Positions 11,147-19,253 of a stretch of 64,000 bases of DNA are shown one piece after another. Origin of the DNA: Wenzhouxiangella sp. 15190 (GTDB lineage Bacteria > Pseudomonadota > Gammaproteobacteria > Xanthomonadales > Wenzhouxiangellaceae); NCBI RefSeq assembly GCF_003417465.1, contig NZ_QVMV01000012.1, positions 12,501 through 76,500 of the forward strand. Reading direction: 5' to 3'. A program made the position numbers and the translations under genes. The number at the start of each line of letters is the position of its first letter. The stretch's first letter is position 1. The notes beneath the pieces are model-generated. The model had not been told where the DNA came from. It searched no databases and was given only the letters and a program-made list of their open reading frames with translations.

Positions 11147-12213
11147 GAACGTTCCAGTACTTCGCGGATGTCGTCGGCCGGACAGGTTTCCACGACGGCA
11201 CGCCCGACTTCCTCGAGCAGCACCACGCGAATCCGGTCGGCACGGTTTTTCTTGTCCAGTCGCATCAGGGCCAGCAGGCGATCGCGGTTGATATCCTCCG
11301 GAAGCGTCGTCGGCAATCCGAGGTGCTCGAGCAGGTGCACCAGCCGTTCGGATGTGCCCAGGCGCAGCTTACCCAGCAACTCGCTCAGTCGCGCGCCCAG
11401 CACCATGCCGATCGCGACTGCCTCGCCGTGGCGATAACGCGCGTAGCCGGTGGCGGTCTCCAGCGCGTGACCGAATGTGTGGCCGAAATTCAGCAGTGCG
11501 CGTTCGCCGGCTTCGCGTTCGTCGGCGGCCACCACCTCGGCCTTGTGCGTGACCGAGGCGTGCACGGCCTCGAGCAGGGCGTCGGGCATGCGGGCATTGA
11601 GTGGTTCGGCACGGCTTTCCAGCCAGGAGAAAAACCGCTCGTCGCGGATCGCGCCGTATTTGACCACCTCGGCCAGTCCGGCGCGATAGTCCCGGTCTTC
11701 CAGGCTGATCAGTGTGTCGATGTCGGCCACAACGGCCGCCGGCTGGTGGAAGGCGCCGATCAGGTTCTTGCCACTGGCGTGATTGACGCCGGTCTTGCCG
11801 CCCACGGCGGCGTCCACCTGTGCGAGCAGGGTGGTTGGCATCTGCACGATTCGGATGCCGCGCATGTAGCTGGCTGCAGCGAATCCGGCCAGGTCGCCGA
11901 TCACCCCGCCGCCGAGTGCCAGCACCGTGGCGTCGCGCTGTGCGCCCATGTCGACCAGTTCGTCGAGCACCTGCTGCCAGTGGGCCACGGTCTTGGCCGC
12001 TTCGCCGGCAGGCAACACCAGCGAACGCCAGCGTCGATCCTCGTCGAGGATCCGGCCGACGCGATCGAGGTAGAGCCCGGCCACGGTTTCGTCGCTGACC
12101 ACCAGTACGCGCCCTTCGAGGTGGCGTTGCCAGATGCTGGCCATGGCCAGCAGGCCCTGCCCCACGTAGACGGGATAGCTGCCCCCTGCCGTGTGAACCT
12201 GGGTGACCTTCAT
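11143..12213 (-). CDS. aroB: 3-dehydroquinate synthase
   Basis: This 356-residue NAD- and metal-dependent enzyme closes DAHP to 3-dehydroquinate, step two of the shikimate pathway. The glycine-rich LALGGGVIGDLAGFAAASYMRGI block and the metal ligands in NFGHTFGHALE are visible. Its ATG overlaps the aroK stop by 4 bp (ATGA). The aroK-aroB pair is conserved in gammaproteobacteria, though the usual pilMNOPQ genes upstream of aroK are absent here. Confidence 0.97.
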   Translation of the reverse strand: MKVTQVHTAGGSYPVYVGQGLLAMASIWQRHLEGRVLVVSDETVAGLYLDRVGRILDEDRRWRSLVLPAGEAAKTVAHWQQVLDELVDMGAQRDATVLALGGGVIGDLAGFAAASYMRGIRIVQMPTTLLAQVDAAVGGKTGVNHASGKNLIGAFHQPAAVVADIDTLISLEDRDYRAGLAEVVKYGAIRDERFFSWLESRAEPLNARMPDALLEAVHASVTHKAEVVAADEREAGERALLNFGHTFGHALETATGYARYRHGEAVAIGMVLGARLSELLGKLRLGTSERLVHLLEHLGLPTTLPEDINRDRLLALMRLDKKNRADRIRVVLLEEVGRAVVETCPADDIREVLERS

Positions 12214-12767
12214 GAGGCCCTGGCCCGTCGATGATGATCCTGTACGCGCCGCGCCACATCGGCAGCCATGGCCGCGGGTGAAATATCCGCCGAGCGGATG
12301 ATCAGGTCGGCGCAGGATTCGTAAACGGGGTTTCGCTGCTCGGCCAGTTCCGTCAGCCGGCGCCGGCGGTCGGGTGCCTGGAGCAGTGGTCTCTGCTTGT
12401 CGCGCTCGAGGCGCCTGAGCTGCTGGTCGACGCTCGTCTTCAGGTAAACGACCAGGCCCCGTTCGGTCAGCATTTGTCGGTTGTCTTCGTTCAGGACGCT
12501 GCCGCCGCCGGTGGCCAGTACCAGTCCGTCGCGCCGGCTCAATTCGTCGAGCAGGGCGGACTCGCGCTCGCGAAATCCGGACTCGCCCTCGATGTCGAAG
12601 ATGACGGCCACTTCCACGCCGCAGCGCGCCTGCAACTCCAGATCCAGATCGACAAACGCCATGCCCAGGCGTCGGGCGAGTCGCCGGCCCACGGTCGTCT
12701 TGCCCGAACCCATCGGTCCGACCAGGAAGATTCGATCGGGTGTTCCCTGCGCGGCCTTGTCCGTCAT
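12210..12767 (-). CDS. aroK: Shikimate kinase
   Basis: A roughly 185-residue P-loop kinase that phosphorylates shikimate at the 3-hydroxyl. The Walker A motif is GPMGSGKTT. DLDLE carries the shikimate-binding aspartate, GESGFRERE the arginine, and LATGGGS the glycine-rich loop. The frame is open for 29 more codons upstream, but that extension is Arg/Ala-rich and unlike the family. The ATG at 12767, about 12 codons before the P-loop, is therefore preferred. It is the first gene of the operon and divergent from the exosortase gene. Confidence 0.94.
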   Translation of the reverse strand: MTDKAAQGTPDRIFLVGPMGSGKTTVGRRLARRLGMAFVDLDLELQARCGVEVAVIFDIEGESGFRERESALLDELSRRDGLVLATGGGSVLNEDNRQMLTERGLVVYLKTSVDQQLRRLERDKQRPLLQAPDRRRRLTELAEQRNPVYESCADLIIRSADISPAAMAADVARRVQDHHRRARAS

Positions 12768-12965
12768 GCCGGTTGCGGAATTGCCGGCCGCCGTGCGGCG
12801 TTGAGCGGGTCGTGGAGTCGACTGTACATGCAAAGAGGCAAACGCCAGGATCAACCGGGGTTCAATGCTATCACGGCGGCGCTATTCCGGCCCCTCGGCC
12901 GGTACCCTCGACGCGGCGGTTTGATACCATGAACTATCCACGCCTCGGACGGGTCATACCGGATC

Positions 12966-13496
12966 ATGCTGCGCTTTTCGATTCTCTTCATTGTCCTGCT
13001 GCTGGGCCTGTTCACCGTGGAGGTGTTGCAGCCCGTACAGCAGCATGTCGTATTGCCGTTCACGGCCGGTATCGCCAATGTCAGCGTCTTTCTGATCGAA
13101 CTGTTCGACAGTGGCGTCACCTCCTCCGGCAAGGTGATCCAGGACATTTCCAGCGGCTTTGCCGTCAGTATCGAGCCGGGCTGCAACGGTGTCGAAGCAT
13201 TGATCATCCTGTTCGCCGCCATCTTCGCGTTTCCCGCACCGTTCAAGCACAAACTGGTCGGGTTCACGATCGGTTTCTTCGCCATCCAGGCGCTCAACCT
13301 GGTGCGCATCATCAGCCTGTTCTATCTCGGCCAGTGGAACATGACCTGGTTCGAGTGGTTCCATCTTTACCTGTGGCAGGCGCTGATCATTCTCGACGCC
13401 CTGGTGGTCTGGCTGATCTGGCTGCGCAAGCTGCCGCCGCGCGATGTCGACGGTGGAGACGATGACGGGCCGACGCCGGAGCCCGCTACCCCGTGA
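12966..13496 (+). CDS. xrtH: Exosortase H (XrtH-type), transpeptidase-like membrane protein
   Basis: This 176-residue inner-membrane protein has about five hydrophobic helices. Exosortases cut proteins carrying a C-terminal sorting tag (PEP-CTERM or IPTL-CTERM) and release or anchor them. The catalytic triad can be placed: Cys73 in EPGCNGVEAL, Arg114 in ALNLVRI, and His133 in EWFHLYLWQ. The short length and single core domain fit exosortase H, which pairs with IPTL-CTERM substrates. No substrate with such a tag is encoded in this window. It overlaps the next gene by 4 bp. The assignment to subtype H is from length and pattern. Confidence 0.85.
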   Translation: MLRFSILFIVLLLGLFTVEVLQPVQQHVVLPFTAGIANVSVFLIELFDSGVTSSGKVIQDISSGFAVSIEPGCNGVEALIILFAAIFAFPAPFKHKLVGFTIGFFAIQALNLVRIISLFYLGQWNMTWFEWFHLYLWQALIILDALVVWLIWLRKLPPRDVDGGDDDGPTPEPATP

Positions 13497-14299
13497 AACT
13501 CCTGATCGCCGGCTGCGGCGACCTCGGCATTCGCCTCGCCGGTCGCCTCGACGACGACTGGCAGGTGCACGGTCTGCGCCGACATACCCAGGCGTTGCCC
13601 GGCCCTATCGTGGCCGAACCCGCCGACCTTGCCGATCCCGACAGCCTCGCCCGCGTTGCCGGCGAATGGGATGCCGTCGTCTACCAGGCCACCCCGGACC
13701 AGTATGACGAAACGGGCTATCGAGCCGCCTACTTTCAGGGTCTCGCCAATCTGTTCGAGCGGGTCAGCGCCCGGCGCCTGATCTTCGTCTCCAGTACGGC
13801 CGTTTACGGCCAGGACGCGGGCGAATGGGTGGACGAGACCAGCGAGACCCGGCCGCCCCGCTTCAACGGACGCGTCCTGCTCGAGGCCGAAGCGCTTGCC
13901 GCCGATTCGGCGCCGGAATCCGTGGTGGTGCGATTTTCGGGCATCTACGGACCCGGTCGCGACTATCTCGTGCGGAAGGCGGCCGCCGGTGATGCGCGCT
14001 GTCGCGACAATCCGCCGCAGTGGACCAACCGCATCCACGCCGACGACTGTGCCGGCGTGCTCGCCCACCTGCTCACCCTCGATCGACCCGCGCCGCTTTA
14101 CTGCGCCAGCGACAGCCACCCGGCAACGCGCTGCGAAGTGCTGGACTGGCTGGCCGAGCGGCTCGGCGCAACACCGCCGGCGCGCGAGACGAGTGATGGC
14201 GGGCAGGGCAAGCGCGTGGCCAATGCTCGCCTGCTGGCCTCCGGCTATCGGCTGATTCATCCCGACTACCGCTCCGGTTACCAGGAGTTGCTGCCATGA
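13493..14299 (+). CDS. NAD-dependent epimerase/dehydratase-like SDR protein (YeeZ-like)
   Basis: This 268-residue extended short-chain-dehydrogenase-like protein has an N-terminal nucleotide-binding motif GCGDLGIRLA, a VSSTAVYGQ segment, and VVRFSGIYGPGR, all typical of the YeeZ branch. The usual YxxxK catalytic motif is not evident (the region reads PRFNGRVLLEAE), so dehydrogenase activity is uncertain. It starts with GTG inside the exosortase stop region and overlaps pdxH by 4 bp, so all three are probably one operon. Family members sit near many unrelated genes and the substrate is unknown. Confidence 0.8.
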   Translation: MKLLIAGCGDLGIRLAGRLDDDWQVHGLRRHTQALPGPIVAEPADLADPDSLARVAGEWDAVVYQATPDQYDETGYRAAYFQGLANLFERVSARRLIFVSSTAVYGQDAGEWVDETSETRPPRFNGRVLLEAEALAADSAPESVVVRFSGIYGPGRDYLVRKAAAGDARCRDNPPQWTNRIHADDCAGVLAHLLTLDRPAPLYCASDSHPATRCEVLDWLAERLGATPPARETSDGGQGKRVANARLLASGYRLIHPDYRSGYQELLP

Positions 14300-14892
14300 C
14301 CCAATTCATCGACATGACCGGCGCCATGGTCGAACGATTCCGGAAGGGCTTCGACCAGGCCGTTGAAACCGGCATTCCCGAACCCACGGCCATGACCGTG
14401 GCCACCGTCGACGAGCACGGCCGCCCGAGTGCGCGCACGTTACTGCTCAAGGACATGGACGAGCGCGGCTTCGTCTTCTACACCAATCTGGGTTCGCGCA
14501 AGGGCCGGCACCTCCAGACGAATGCCGATGTCTCACTGGTGTTCTGGTGGCGCGAAACCGCCGAGCAGGTACTCATTGACGGTCATGCCGAGCCGGTCAG
14601 CGACGCGGAAGCCGACACCTACTTCGCCAGCCGCCCCCGCGGCAGCCAGATCGGCGCCTGGGCCTCGCAGCAGTCGCGTCCGATGGAAAGCCGCGAGGAA
14701 TTCCTCGAACGCATCGCGGACTACGAAAAGAAGTTCGAAGGCCAGGACGTTCCGCGCCCCGAACACTGGTCGGGCTTTCGCGTCAGACCCCGCCGCGTGG
14801 AGTTCTGGTACGGGCGGGAGTACCGGCTGCACGAGCGGGTGTGCTTCGATCTCGTCGACGGGGTGTGGCAGGAGTCGTTGCTTTACCCCTAA
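14296..14892 (+). CDS. pdxH: Pyridoxamine 5'-phosphate oxidase
   Basis: A 198-residue FMN enzyme that oxidises pyridoxine or pyridoxamine 5'-phosphate to PLP, the last step of B6 synthesis and salvage. Family blocks are visible: TVDEHGRPSARTLLLKD, the FMN-binding FYTNLGSRKG, the SRPRGSQIGAWAS segment, and the C-terminal WSGFRVRPRRVEFW followed by RLHER. Length matches E. coli PdxH within a few residues after the shorter N-terminus. ATGA overlap with the SDR gene indicates coupling. A dispersed repeat follows directly. Confidence 0.96.
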   Translation: MTQFIDMTGAMVERFRKGFDQAVETGIPEPTAMTVATVDEHGRPSARTLLLKDMDERGFVFYTNLGSRKGRHLQTNADVSLVFWWRETAEQVLIDGHAEPVSDAEADTYFASRPRGSQIGAWASQQSRPMESREEFLERIADYEKKFEGQDVPRPEHWSGFRVRPRRVEFWYGREYRLHERVCFDLVDGVWQESLLYP

Positions 14893-14901
14893 GGGGAAAA
14901 G

Positions 14902-15035
14902 CAAATCCGAAATCCGAAGCACCAAATCCGAAACAAATTCGAAATTCGAATGACCGAAACACGCTGAGTCAGTGCTCGTTTCGAATTTCGTGCTTCGTGC
15001 TTGTTTCGGATTTCGATATTCGGATTTCGAATTTC
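14902..15035. repeat. TTCGAA-family dispersed repeat, copy 2 (full hairpin)
   Basis: The left arm (14902-14950) is built from AAATCCGAAATCCGAAGCAC and AAATTCGAAATTCGAAT. The right arm (14978-15035) reads TTTCGAATTTCGTGCTTCG and TTGTTTCGGATTTCG. The arms are complementary and separated by about 27 nt, giving a long stem-loop between the convergent pdxH and trmH genes. Confidence 0.8.
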
Positions 15036-15041
15036 AGTGGA

Positions 15042-15683
15042 TCAGCCATCATCGACTGTAGTGGCAACTGATGACCCGTCACCTCTCCCCTTCTTCCTCC
15101 TCATCACCTCCCTTTCGATCCACTGTTCACAAAGTGATTTCCACGGTTCTTCCTCGAGCGAGTGCGGTTCGTACATGCCCGCTGCCTGGCGCTGGCGCTG
15201 GGCTTCGTAGAGGATCAGGGCGGTGGCGACCGAGACATTGAGGCTCTGGGTCATGCCGCTCATGGGGATGAGGATTTCGCCGTCGCATTCGGCCAGCGCC
15301 TCTTCGCTGACGCCGAACTTTTCGGTACCGAGCACGATCGCCGTCGGCTGCGTGTAGTCGGGCTGGCGAAAATCCATCGCCTTGTCTGAAAAGTGGGCTG
15401 CGTAAAGGCTGAAGCCCTTCTCTTTCAAACCCCTGAGGCCCTCCACGGCGTCGTGGTGGCGATGCAGCCGGACCCAGCGCTGCGCGCCCTGGGCGGTATG
15501 GTTGAGCGGTGGAATGCCGCCGGTGGGCGGGACGGCATGCGCTTCCATCACGCCGACGGCATCGCAGGTGCGCAGGATGGCGGCCACGTTGTGGGCCTTG
15601 TGGACCCGCTCGAGAAAGACGGTCAGGTCCGGCTGCCTGCTGGCGGCCACCTGCTCGATGCGGGCCTTGCGTTCAGGTGTCAT
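15042..15683 (-). CDS. trmH: tRNA (guanosine(18)-2'-O)-methyltransferase
   Basis: This 213-residue SpoU-family methyltransferase adds a 2'-O-methyl group to G18 in the D-loop of tRNAs. The conserved motif 1 (HNVAAILRTCDAVG) is near residues 31-44. The AdoMet trefoil-knot blocks are IVLGTEKFGVSEEAL and IPMSGMTQSLNVSVATALILYEA. Length and the C-terminal basic extension agree with TrmH. A CATAAC -10-like box lies 8 nt before the ATG and no Shine-Dalgarno is seen, so the message may be leaderless. It is divergent from the TerB gene. Confidence 0.92.
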   Translation of the reverse strand: MTPERKARIEQVAASRQPDLTVFLERVHKAHNVAAILRTCDAVGVMEAHAVPPTGGIPPLNHTAQGAQRWVRLHRHHDAVEGLRGLKEKGFSLYAAHFSDKAMDFRQPDYTQPTAIVLGTEKFGVSEEALAECDGEILIPMSGMTQSLNVSVATALILYEAQRQRQAAGMYEPHSLEEEPWKSLCEQWIEREVMRRKKGRGDGSSVATTVDDG

Positions 15684-15698
15684 GACGACATGTTATGG

Positions 15699-15704
15699 CA
15701 CAAT
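15699..15704 (+). promoter_or_regulatory. -10 box of a probable leaderless TerB-family gene
   Basis: CACAAT ends 8 nt before the ATG at 15713, placing the transcript start at or next to the start codon. No Shine-Dalgarno sequence is present. It argues for 15713 rather than the in-frame ATG at 15695 as the start. Confidence 0.4.
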
Positions 15705-15712
15705 CCTTCGCC

Positions 15713-16174
15713 ATGACAGACTGGTTTGAACAACTCCGATCCTGGGTCGCGCCGAGCAGTGACGAACCCGTCGACCTCGAGCTCATTGCCCGCGCGGCGG
15801 CCGTCATCCTGCTGGAGATGGCTGCTACCGATGAGCATCGCGACGACGACGAGTTGGCCGTGATTCACCGCGCCATGCAGGATGCCTTCGAGATCGATGA
15901 CTCGCAGTTGGGCGAATTCCTGCGTGACGCTGAGAAACTGCGGCGCGACTCGGTGTCGCTGCACGACTTCACCCGCGATCTCAAGGCCCACCTGGACCGC
16001 GACGAGCGTGCGCAACTGGTCGAGTGGCTGTGGCACGTGGCCTGGGCGGACGGGCGTGTCGACCGCTACGAAGAGCAACTGCTGCGCCGGTTGGCCGACC
16101 TGCTGGCCGTGCCGCACGGCGAGTTCATCCGGCGCAAGCACATCGCCGCCGAGGCGGCCGGGATCACTCCGTAA
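15713..16174 (+). CDS. TerB-family tellurite-resistance-like protein
   Basis: A roughly 153-residue acidic, all-helical soluble protein. The core motif AAAVILLEMAATDEHRDDDELAVIHRAM fits the TerB/DUF533-like fold, where acidic residues in helix 1 (DEHRDDDEL) may bind a metal. A second helical repeat (LVEWLWHVAWADGRVDRYEEQLL) follows. Single-domain TerB proteins are widespread and mostly uncharacterised. An ATG six codons earlier is possible. The 3' end overlaps the convergent DUF4426 gene by 11 bp. No other ter genes are near, so tellurite resistance should not be assumed. Confidence 0.82.
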   Translation: MTDWFEQLRSWVAPSSDEPVDLELIARAAAVILLEMAATDEHRDDDELAVIHRAMQDAFEIDDSQLGEFLRDAEKLRRDSVSLHDFTRDLKAHLDRDERAQLVEWLWHVAWADGRVDRYEEQLLRRLADLLAVPHGEFIRRKHIAAEAAGITP

Positions 16175-16622
16175 AGAACTGCTGCTGGAAGCTGAATTCC
16201 TGCGGTGGTTGCTGACTGCCTTCCGGCTGGACGCTGATGGTGAAGGTCAGCGTTTCCTCGTCGTGGATGCGGAAGGTGCCGATGTAGTAGACGGCTTCGT
16301 CGTCTTCGAGTTCCTGCAACTCGATCTCGCGCCTCTGGCCGGTCAGGTTGATTGCGCGTGCGCTGATCTCGGCGTGCGTCGGCGTGTCCATGCTGTCGGT
16401 GCTCTCGGCCTTGCGCAGCACGGCGATGTTGAGCATGGCGCGGCTGCCGGAGCGCTGGATGCCGTAGGCGCCGGCCACTTCGGGAGGCAGGGCGTTGGTA
16501 TTGAGCGCGTTGTAGTGAACGCGGTAGTTGCCGATATCCTCGGCCTGCTGGGCCGGCGCCATGGCGGGCGCCAATAGCAGGGCGAATGCGCTAATGCAAA
16601 GGGCTGCAAGCTCTCGTCTCAT
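16164..16622 (-). CDS. DUF4426 secreted protein
   Basis: A roughly 152-residue protein with a signal peptide (MRRELAALCISAFALLLAPAMAP...AQQ). The mature part is a small beta-rich domain with GNYRVHYNALNTNALPPEVA and IDDEETL-like acidic loops; this matches the DUF4426 family as I know it. In Pseudomonas it lies in the same neighbourhood as yggT and proC. The ATG at 16622 gives a clean signal peptide; the in-frame ATG six codons earlier (16640) would lengthen it. Function is unknown. Confidence 0.82.
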   Translation of the reverse strand: MRRELAALCISAFALLLAPAMAPAQQAEDIGNYRVHYNALNTNALPPEVAGAYGIQRSGSRAMLNIAVLRKAESTDSMDTPTHAEISARAINLTGQRREIELQELEDDEAVYYIGTFRIHDEETLTFTISVQPEGSQQPPQEFSFQQQFFTE

Positions 16623-16725
16623 CGTTGGCGCCGTCGTCATTGGACTGCCTTCGATGCTACTCCCGCCACCGCCGCGTCGGCAAGACGGGAGGCAGAATCC
16701 CGGCCCCTGGTGCCGAGCGCGGCGG

Positions 16726-16867
16726 GAAATCCGAAATACGAATACCGAAATCCGAAACAAGCACGAAGCACGGAAGTTCGAAACGAATCCTCTCGGACCG
16801 CCGTGTTTCGAATTTTGGGTTTTCGAATTTGTTTCGGATTTGGTGCTTGGTGCTTGGAAATTTCGAT
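16726..16867. repeat. TTCGAA-family dispersed repeat, copy 3 (full hairpin)
   Basis: The left arm has AAATCCGAAATACGAATACC and CCGAAACAAGCACGAAGCAC; the right arm has TTCGAATTTGTTTCGGATTT and tandem GGTGCTT. It occupies most of the 306-bp space between yggT and DUF4426. Its loop, including CCGTGTTTCG, is also shared with copy 4 at 28134, so the whole element and not only the arms is conserved. The rest of this space holds no gene. Confidence 0.8.
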
Positions 16868-16928
16868 CAATCAGAGCCTTCGCCGACTTCCGGCTGCAGC
16901 GCTTCCCTGACCAGGCAGGGCGTCCCGA

Positions 16929-17468
16929 CTAGACGCCCAGCAGGATGATCAAAAACTGGATGACGATGATGGCCACAAGCGGCGAGAGGTCGAAGCCGCC
17001 CAGCGGCGGCAGTATGCGGCGGATGGGGGCCAGTACCGGTTCGGTCAGCTGGTAGACCAACGGCACGATGGGATGGCGAAAGCCCTGGCCAACCCAGGAG
17101 AGAATCACGCCGACGATGATCAGCACCAGGTAGAGCACCAGCAGCATGCGCACCAGGCGCAGAACCCCCAGGAGCAGCAGCACCGGCCAGTCCAGGTTCC
17201 AGCCGCCGAGGGCCGCGAGAATCACCAGCAGCAACAGCTCCAGGATATAGAGCCAGACGATGCCGGCCAGGCTGAGCGGGCCCACGCGCGGGATGATCTT
17301 TGACAGCGGCTTGACCAGCGGGTCGGTGATCCGGATCAGGGCCTGGCAGACGGGGTTGTAGTAGTCGGCGCGCAGGGCTTCCAGCAGCACGCGCAGCATC
17401 AGCGCGGCCAGGTAGAGCTGGAAGACCGTTTCGATCAGGAAGGCGAACGCCTGGCTGGCCGAGCCCAT
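16929..17468 (-). CDS. yggT: YggT family membrane protein
   Basis: A 179-residue inner-membrane protein with two copies of the YGGT domain, each a pair of helices around a segment with PL(V)KP(L)SKIIP or EPVLAPIRRILPP. The conserved YNPVCQALIRITDP motif is at about residues 36-49. YggT has been linked to osmotic and division-related roles but no enzyme activity is established. Its ATG shares one base with the proC stop (TGATG), so it is translated with proC. Confidence 0.92.
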   Translation of the reverse strand: MGSASQAFAFLIETVFQLYLAALMLRVLLEALRADYYNPVCQALIRITDPLVKPLSKIIPRVGPLSLAGIVWLYILELLLLVILAALGGWNLDWPVLLLLGVLRLVRMLLVLYLVLIIVGVILSWVGQGFRHPIVPLVYQLTEPVLAPIRRILPPLGGFDLSPLVAIIVIQFLIILLGV

Positions 17469-18280
17469 CAGCCTTCTCCCAGTTCGCGGCCGCGCTTGAC
17501 CGCGGCCCGAACGGCCTCATCGACAATCCGCTCGAAATCGTTGTCGGCCAGGCTCTCCAGCGCGGCGGCGGTGGTGCCGCCGGGCGAGGTGACGCGTCGG
17601 CGCAGTTCACCGGCCGCCACGTCGGATTTCGCCAGCATCGTGCCGGCCCCGAAGGCCGTCTGGCGGGCGAGCTTCGCCGCCGTTTCTTCCGGCAGGCCGG
17701 CGCGCGTGCCGGCGGCGGTGAGTTGCTCGACCAGCGAGAAGAAATACGCCGGTCCCGAACCGGAGACGGCGGTCACGACATCCATCTGCGCCTCGTCGTC
17801 GACCCAGGCGACTTGGCCGGCGGCCTCGAGCACCTGGCCGGCGCGCTTGCGGTCGGTGTCGGTAACGCCTTCGCCCGCGGCCAGCCCGGTCATTCCGGCC
17901 TGGTAGAGCGCCGGCGTGTTGGGCATGGCGCGCACGACGCGGTCGTGTCCGCCGAGTCCCTTGCTGATGCGGTCGATGGTCATGCCGGCGGCCACGGAAA
18001 TCACCAGGGTGTCGGCGTCGATGGCCTCGGCCACCGAGTCCAGCACATCGTCCATGACCTGTGGTTTGACCGCTACGACCAGCACATCGGCCGCCCGCGC
18101 GGCCTCGGCATTGTCGGCGTGGACCGTCACGCCCAGGTCGTCGGCCAGCGACCGGCGCTGCTCCTCGCTGGGGTCGGCCACGTGAATGGCTTCGGCCCGG
18201 GTGCCGCCGGCCACCAGGCCGCCGATAAGTGCACGGCCCATGTTGCCGCCGCCGATGAAGGAAATCGTTATGTTGTCCAT
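17468..18280 (-). CDS. proC: Pyrroline-5-carboxylate reductase
   Basis: This 270-residue cytosolic enzyme reduces pyrroline-5-carboxylate to L-proline using NAD(P)H. The dinucleotide motif ISFIGGGNMGRALIGG is at residues 5-20. A VVAVKPQVM block and the C-terminal signature SGSGPAYFFSLVEQL and TSPGGTTAAALES follow. Although the frame opens 38 codons earlier, the ATG at 18280 begins directly at the conserved N-terminus. The order yggS, proC, yggT is classical in gammaproteobacteria. Confidence 0.96.
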   Translation of the reverse strand: MDNITISFIGGGNMGRALIGGLVAGGTRAEAIHVADPSEEQRRSLADDLGVTVHADNAEAARAADVLVVAVKPQVMDDVLDSVAEAIDADTLVISVAAGMTIDRISKGLGGHDRVVRAMPNTPALYQAGMTGLAAGEGVTDTDRKRAGQVLEAAGQVAWVDDEAQMDVVTAVSGSGPAYFFSLVEQLTAAGTRAGLPEETAAKLARQTAFGAGTMLAKSDVAAGELRRRVTSPGGTTAAALESLADNDFERIVDEAVRAAVKRGRELGEG

Positions 18281-18320
18281 GGTCTCTATTGTAACGACGT
18301 TCAAACCCCGGCACCGTAGG

Positions 18321-18340
18321 TCGGGGCCACGTCCCCGACG
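18321..18340. repeat. GTCGGGG/CCCCGAC palindrome
   Basis: A perfect 7-bp inverted repeat around a CCACGT centre in the yggS-proC spacer. The flanking GTAGGT and GGACGAGG are frequent in dispersed repeats of related bacteria, but only one copy was noticed in this window. No terminator T-tract follows. Confidence 0.4.
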
Positions 18341-18458
18341 GACGAGGTTCCGGCCTCCCCCGTGGTCTGCTACGCGTGTTCGTGTTCTCGACACGGGACA
18401 CGCATGAGTGCCGCGTGGTGGTTGAATATACGTCGTCCGTCGCGGATGTTACCGCAAC

Positions 18459-19157
18459 CTACTCCCGCGGCCCGAACAGCGCGGTGCCCACCCGGACCAG
18501 GGTCGAGCCCTCGGCAATGGCGGCCTCCAGGTCGGCTGTCATGCCGGCAGAGATCGTGTCGATCTCCGGGTATTGCTTCTTGAGGGCTTCGAACAGGGTG
18601 TGCAGGCGGGCAAAGACTTTTCGCTGGTCTTCATACGCCTCGCGCGGGGCGGGAATGGCCATCAGGCCGCGTAGCGTCAGGCGTTCGCTTTCGTCGATCT
18701 GCGCGGCCAGCGCCTCGATGTCGCCGGGTTTGCAGCCGGCCTTCTGTGATTCGTCGTCGAGATTGACCTGGATGAGAACGTTCAGCGGCCCGGCCTCGTC
18801 GGGGCGTTGGTCGTCGAGCCGCCGCACGATCTTGGCGCGGTCGATCGATTCCACCCAGTCGAAGTAGGCGGCGATCAGTTTCGTCTTGTTCGACTGGATC
18901 GGCCCGATGTAATGCCACTCGAGATCCAGGTCGGCCAGTTCCCGGATCTTGGCCACGCCCTCGTCGACGTAGTTCTCGCCGAAGGCATGCTGGCCCAGCC
19001 CGTGCAGTTCGCGAATCGCCTCGACGGGATGGCGCTTGCTCACCGCCAGCAGTAGGACCGAATCGGTGGGGCGGCTGGCGTCCCGGCAGGCGGCTTCGAT
19101 GCGTTTCACGGTCCGCTCGAGGCGTTCCCGGGGACTCTTCGGGGCGATTTGATTCAT
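18459..19157 (-). CDS. yggS: PLP homeostasis protein (YggS/PLPBP family)
   Basis: A 232-residue protein with the alanine-racemase-like TIM barrel that binds pyridoxal phosphate but has no known catalysis; it buffers PLP and influences amino-acid metabolism. The PLP lysine is in LLLAVSKRHP (about residue 41), followed by FGENYVDEG and WHYIGPIQSNK, and the phosphate-binding segment SAGMTADLEAAIAEGSTLVRVGTALFG at the C-terminus. It diverges from pilT, sharing a 96-bp intergenic region. pdxH, the PLP-forming enzyme, is 4 kb away. Confidence 0.95.
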   Translation of the reverse strand: MNQIAPKSPRERLERTVKRIEAACRDASRPTDSVLLLAVSKRHPVEAIRELHGLGQHAFGENYVDEGVAKIRELADLDLEWHYIGPIQSNKTKLIAAYFDWVESIDRAKIVRRLDDQRPDEAGPLNVLIQVNLDDESQKAGCKPGDIEALAAQIDESERLTLRGLMAIPAPREAYEDQRKVFARLHTLFEALKKQYPEIDTISAGMTADLEAAIAEGSTLVRVGTALFGPRE

Positions 19158-19176
19158 GGCCGAGTTACGCTAAGAT
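19149..19176 (+). promoter_or_regulatory. Predicted sigma70 promoter of pilT
   Basis: TTGATT (19149-19154) and TAAGAT (19171-19176) are separated by 16 bp, giving a 5' leader of about 70 nt before pilT. The -35 hexamer overlaps the first codons of the divergent yggS gene. Confidence 0.5.
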
Positions 19177-19253
19177 CGTTGGGTGTGCTTGAAAGCCCGG
19201 TTGCGATCGCAATCGGAACCGGCAGGGCCGAGGCCATTGGCAGGGAGTTTTTC

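Noticed and set aside
12210-12854. aroK starting at 12854
   Set aside because: The extra 29 residues are Arg/Ala-rich, unlike shikimate kinases, and lie in the region that must hold the promoter; 12767 is better.
15713-16174. A tellurite-resistance island
   Set aside because: Only a single-domain TerB protein is present, with no terC, terD or terZ-like genes nearby.
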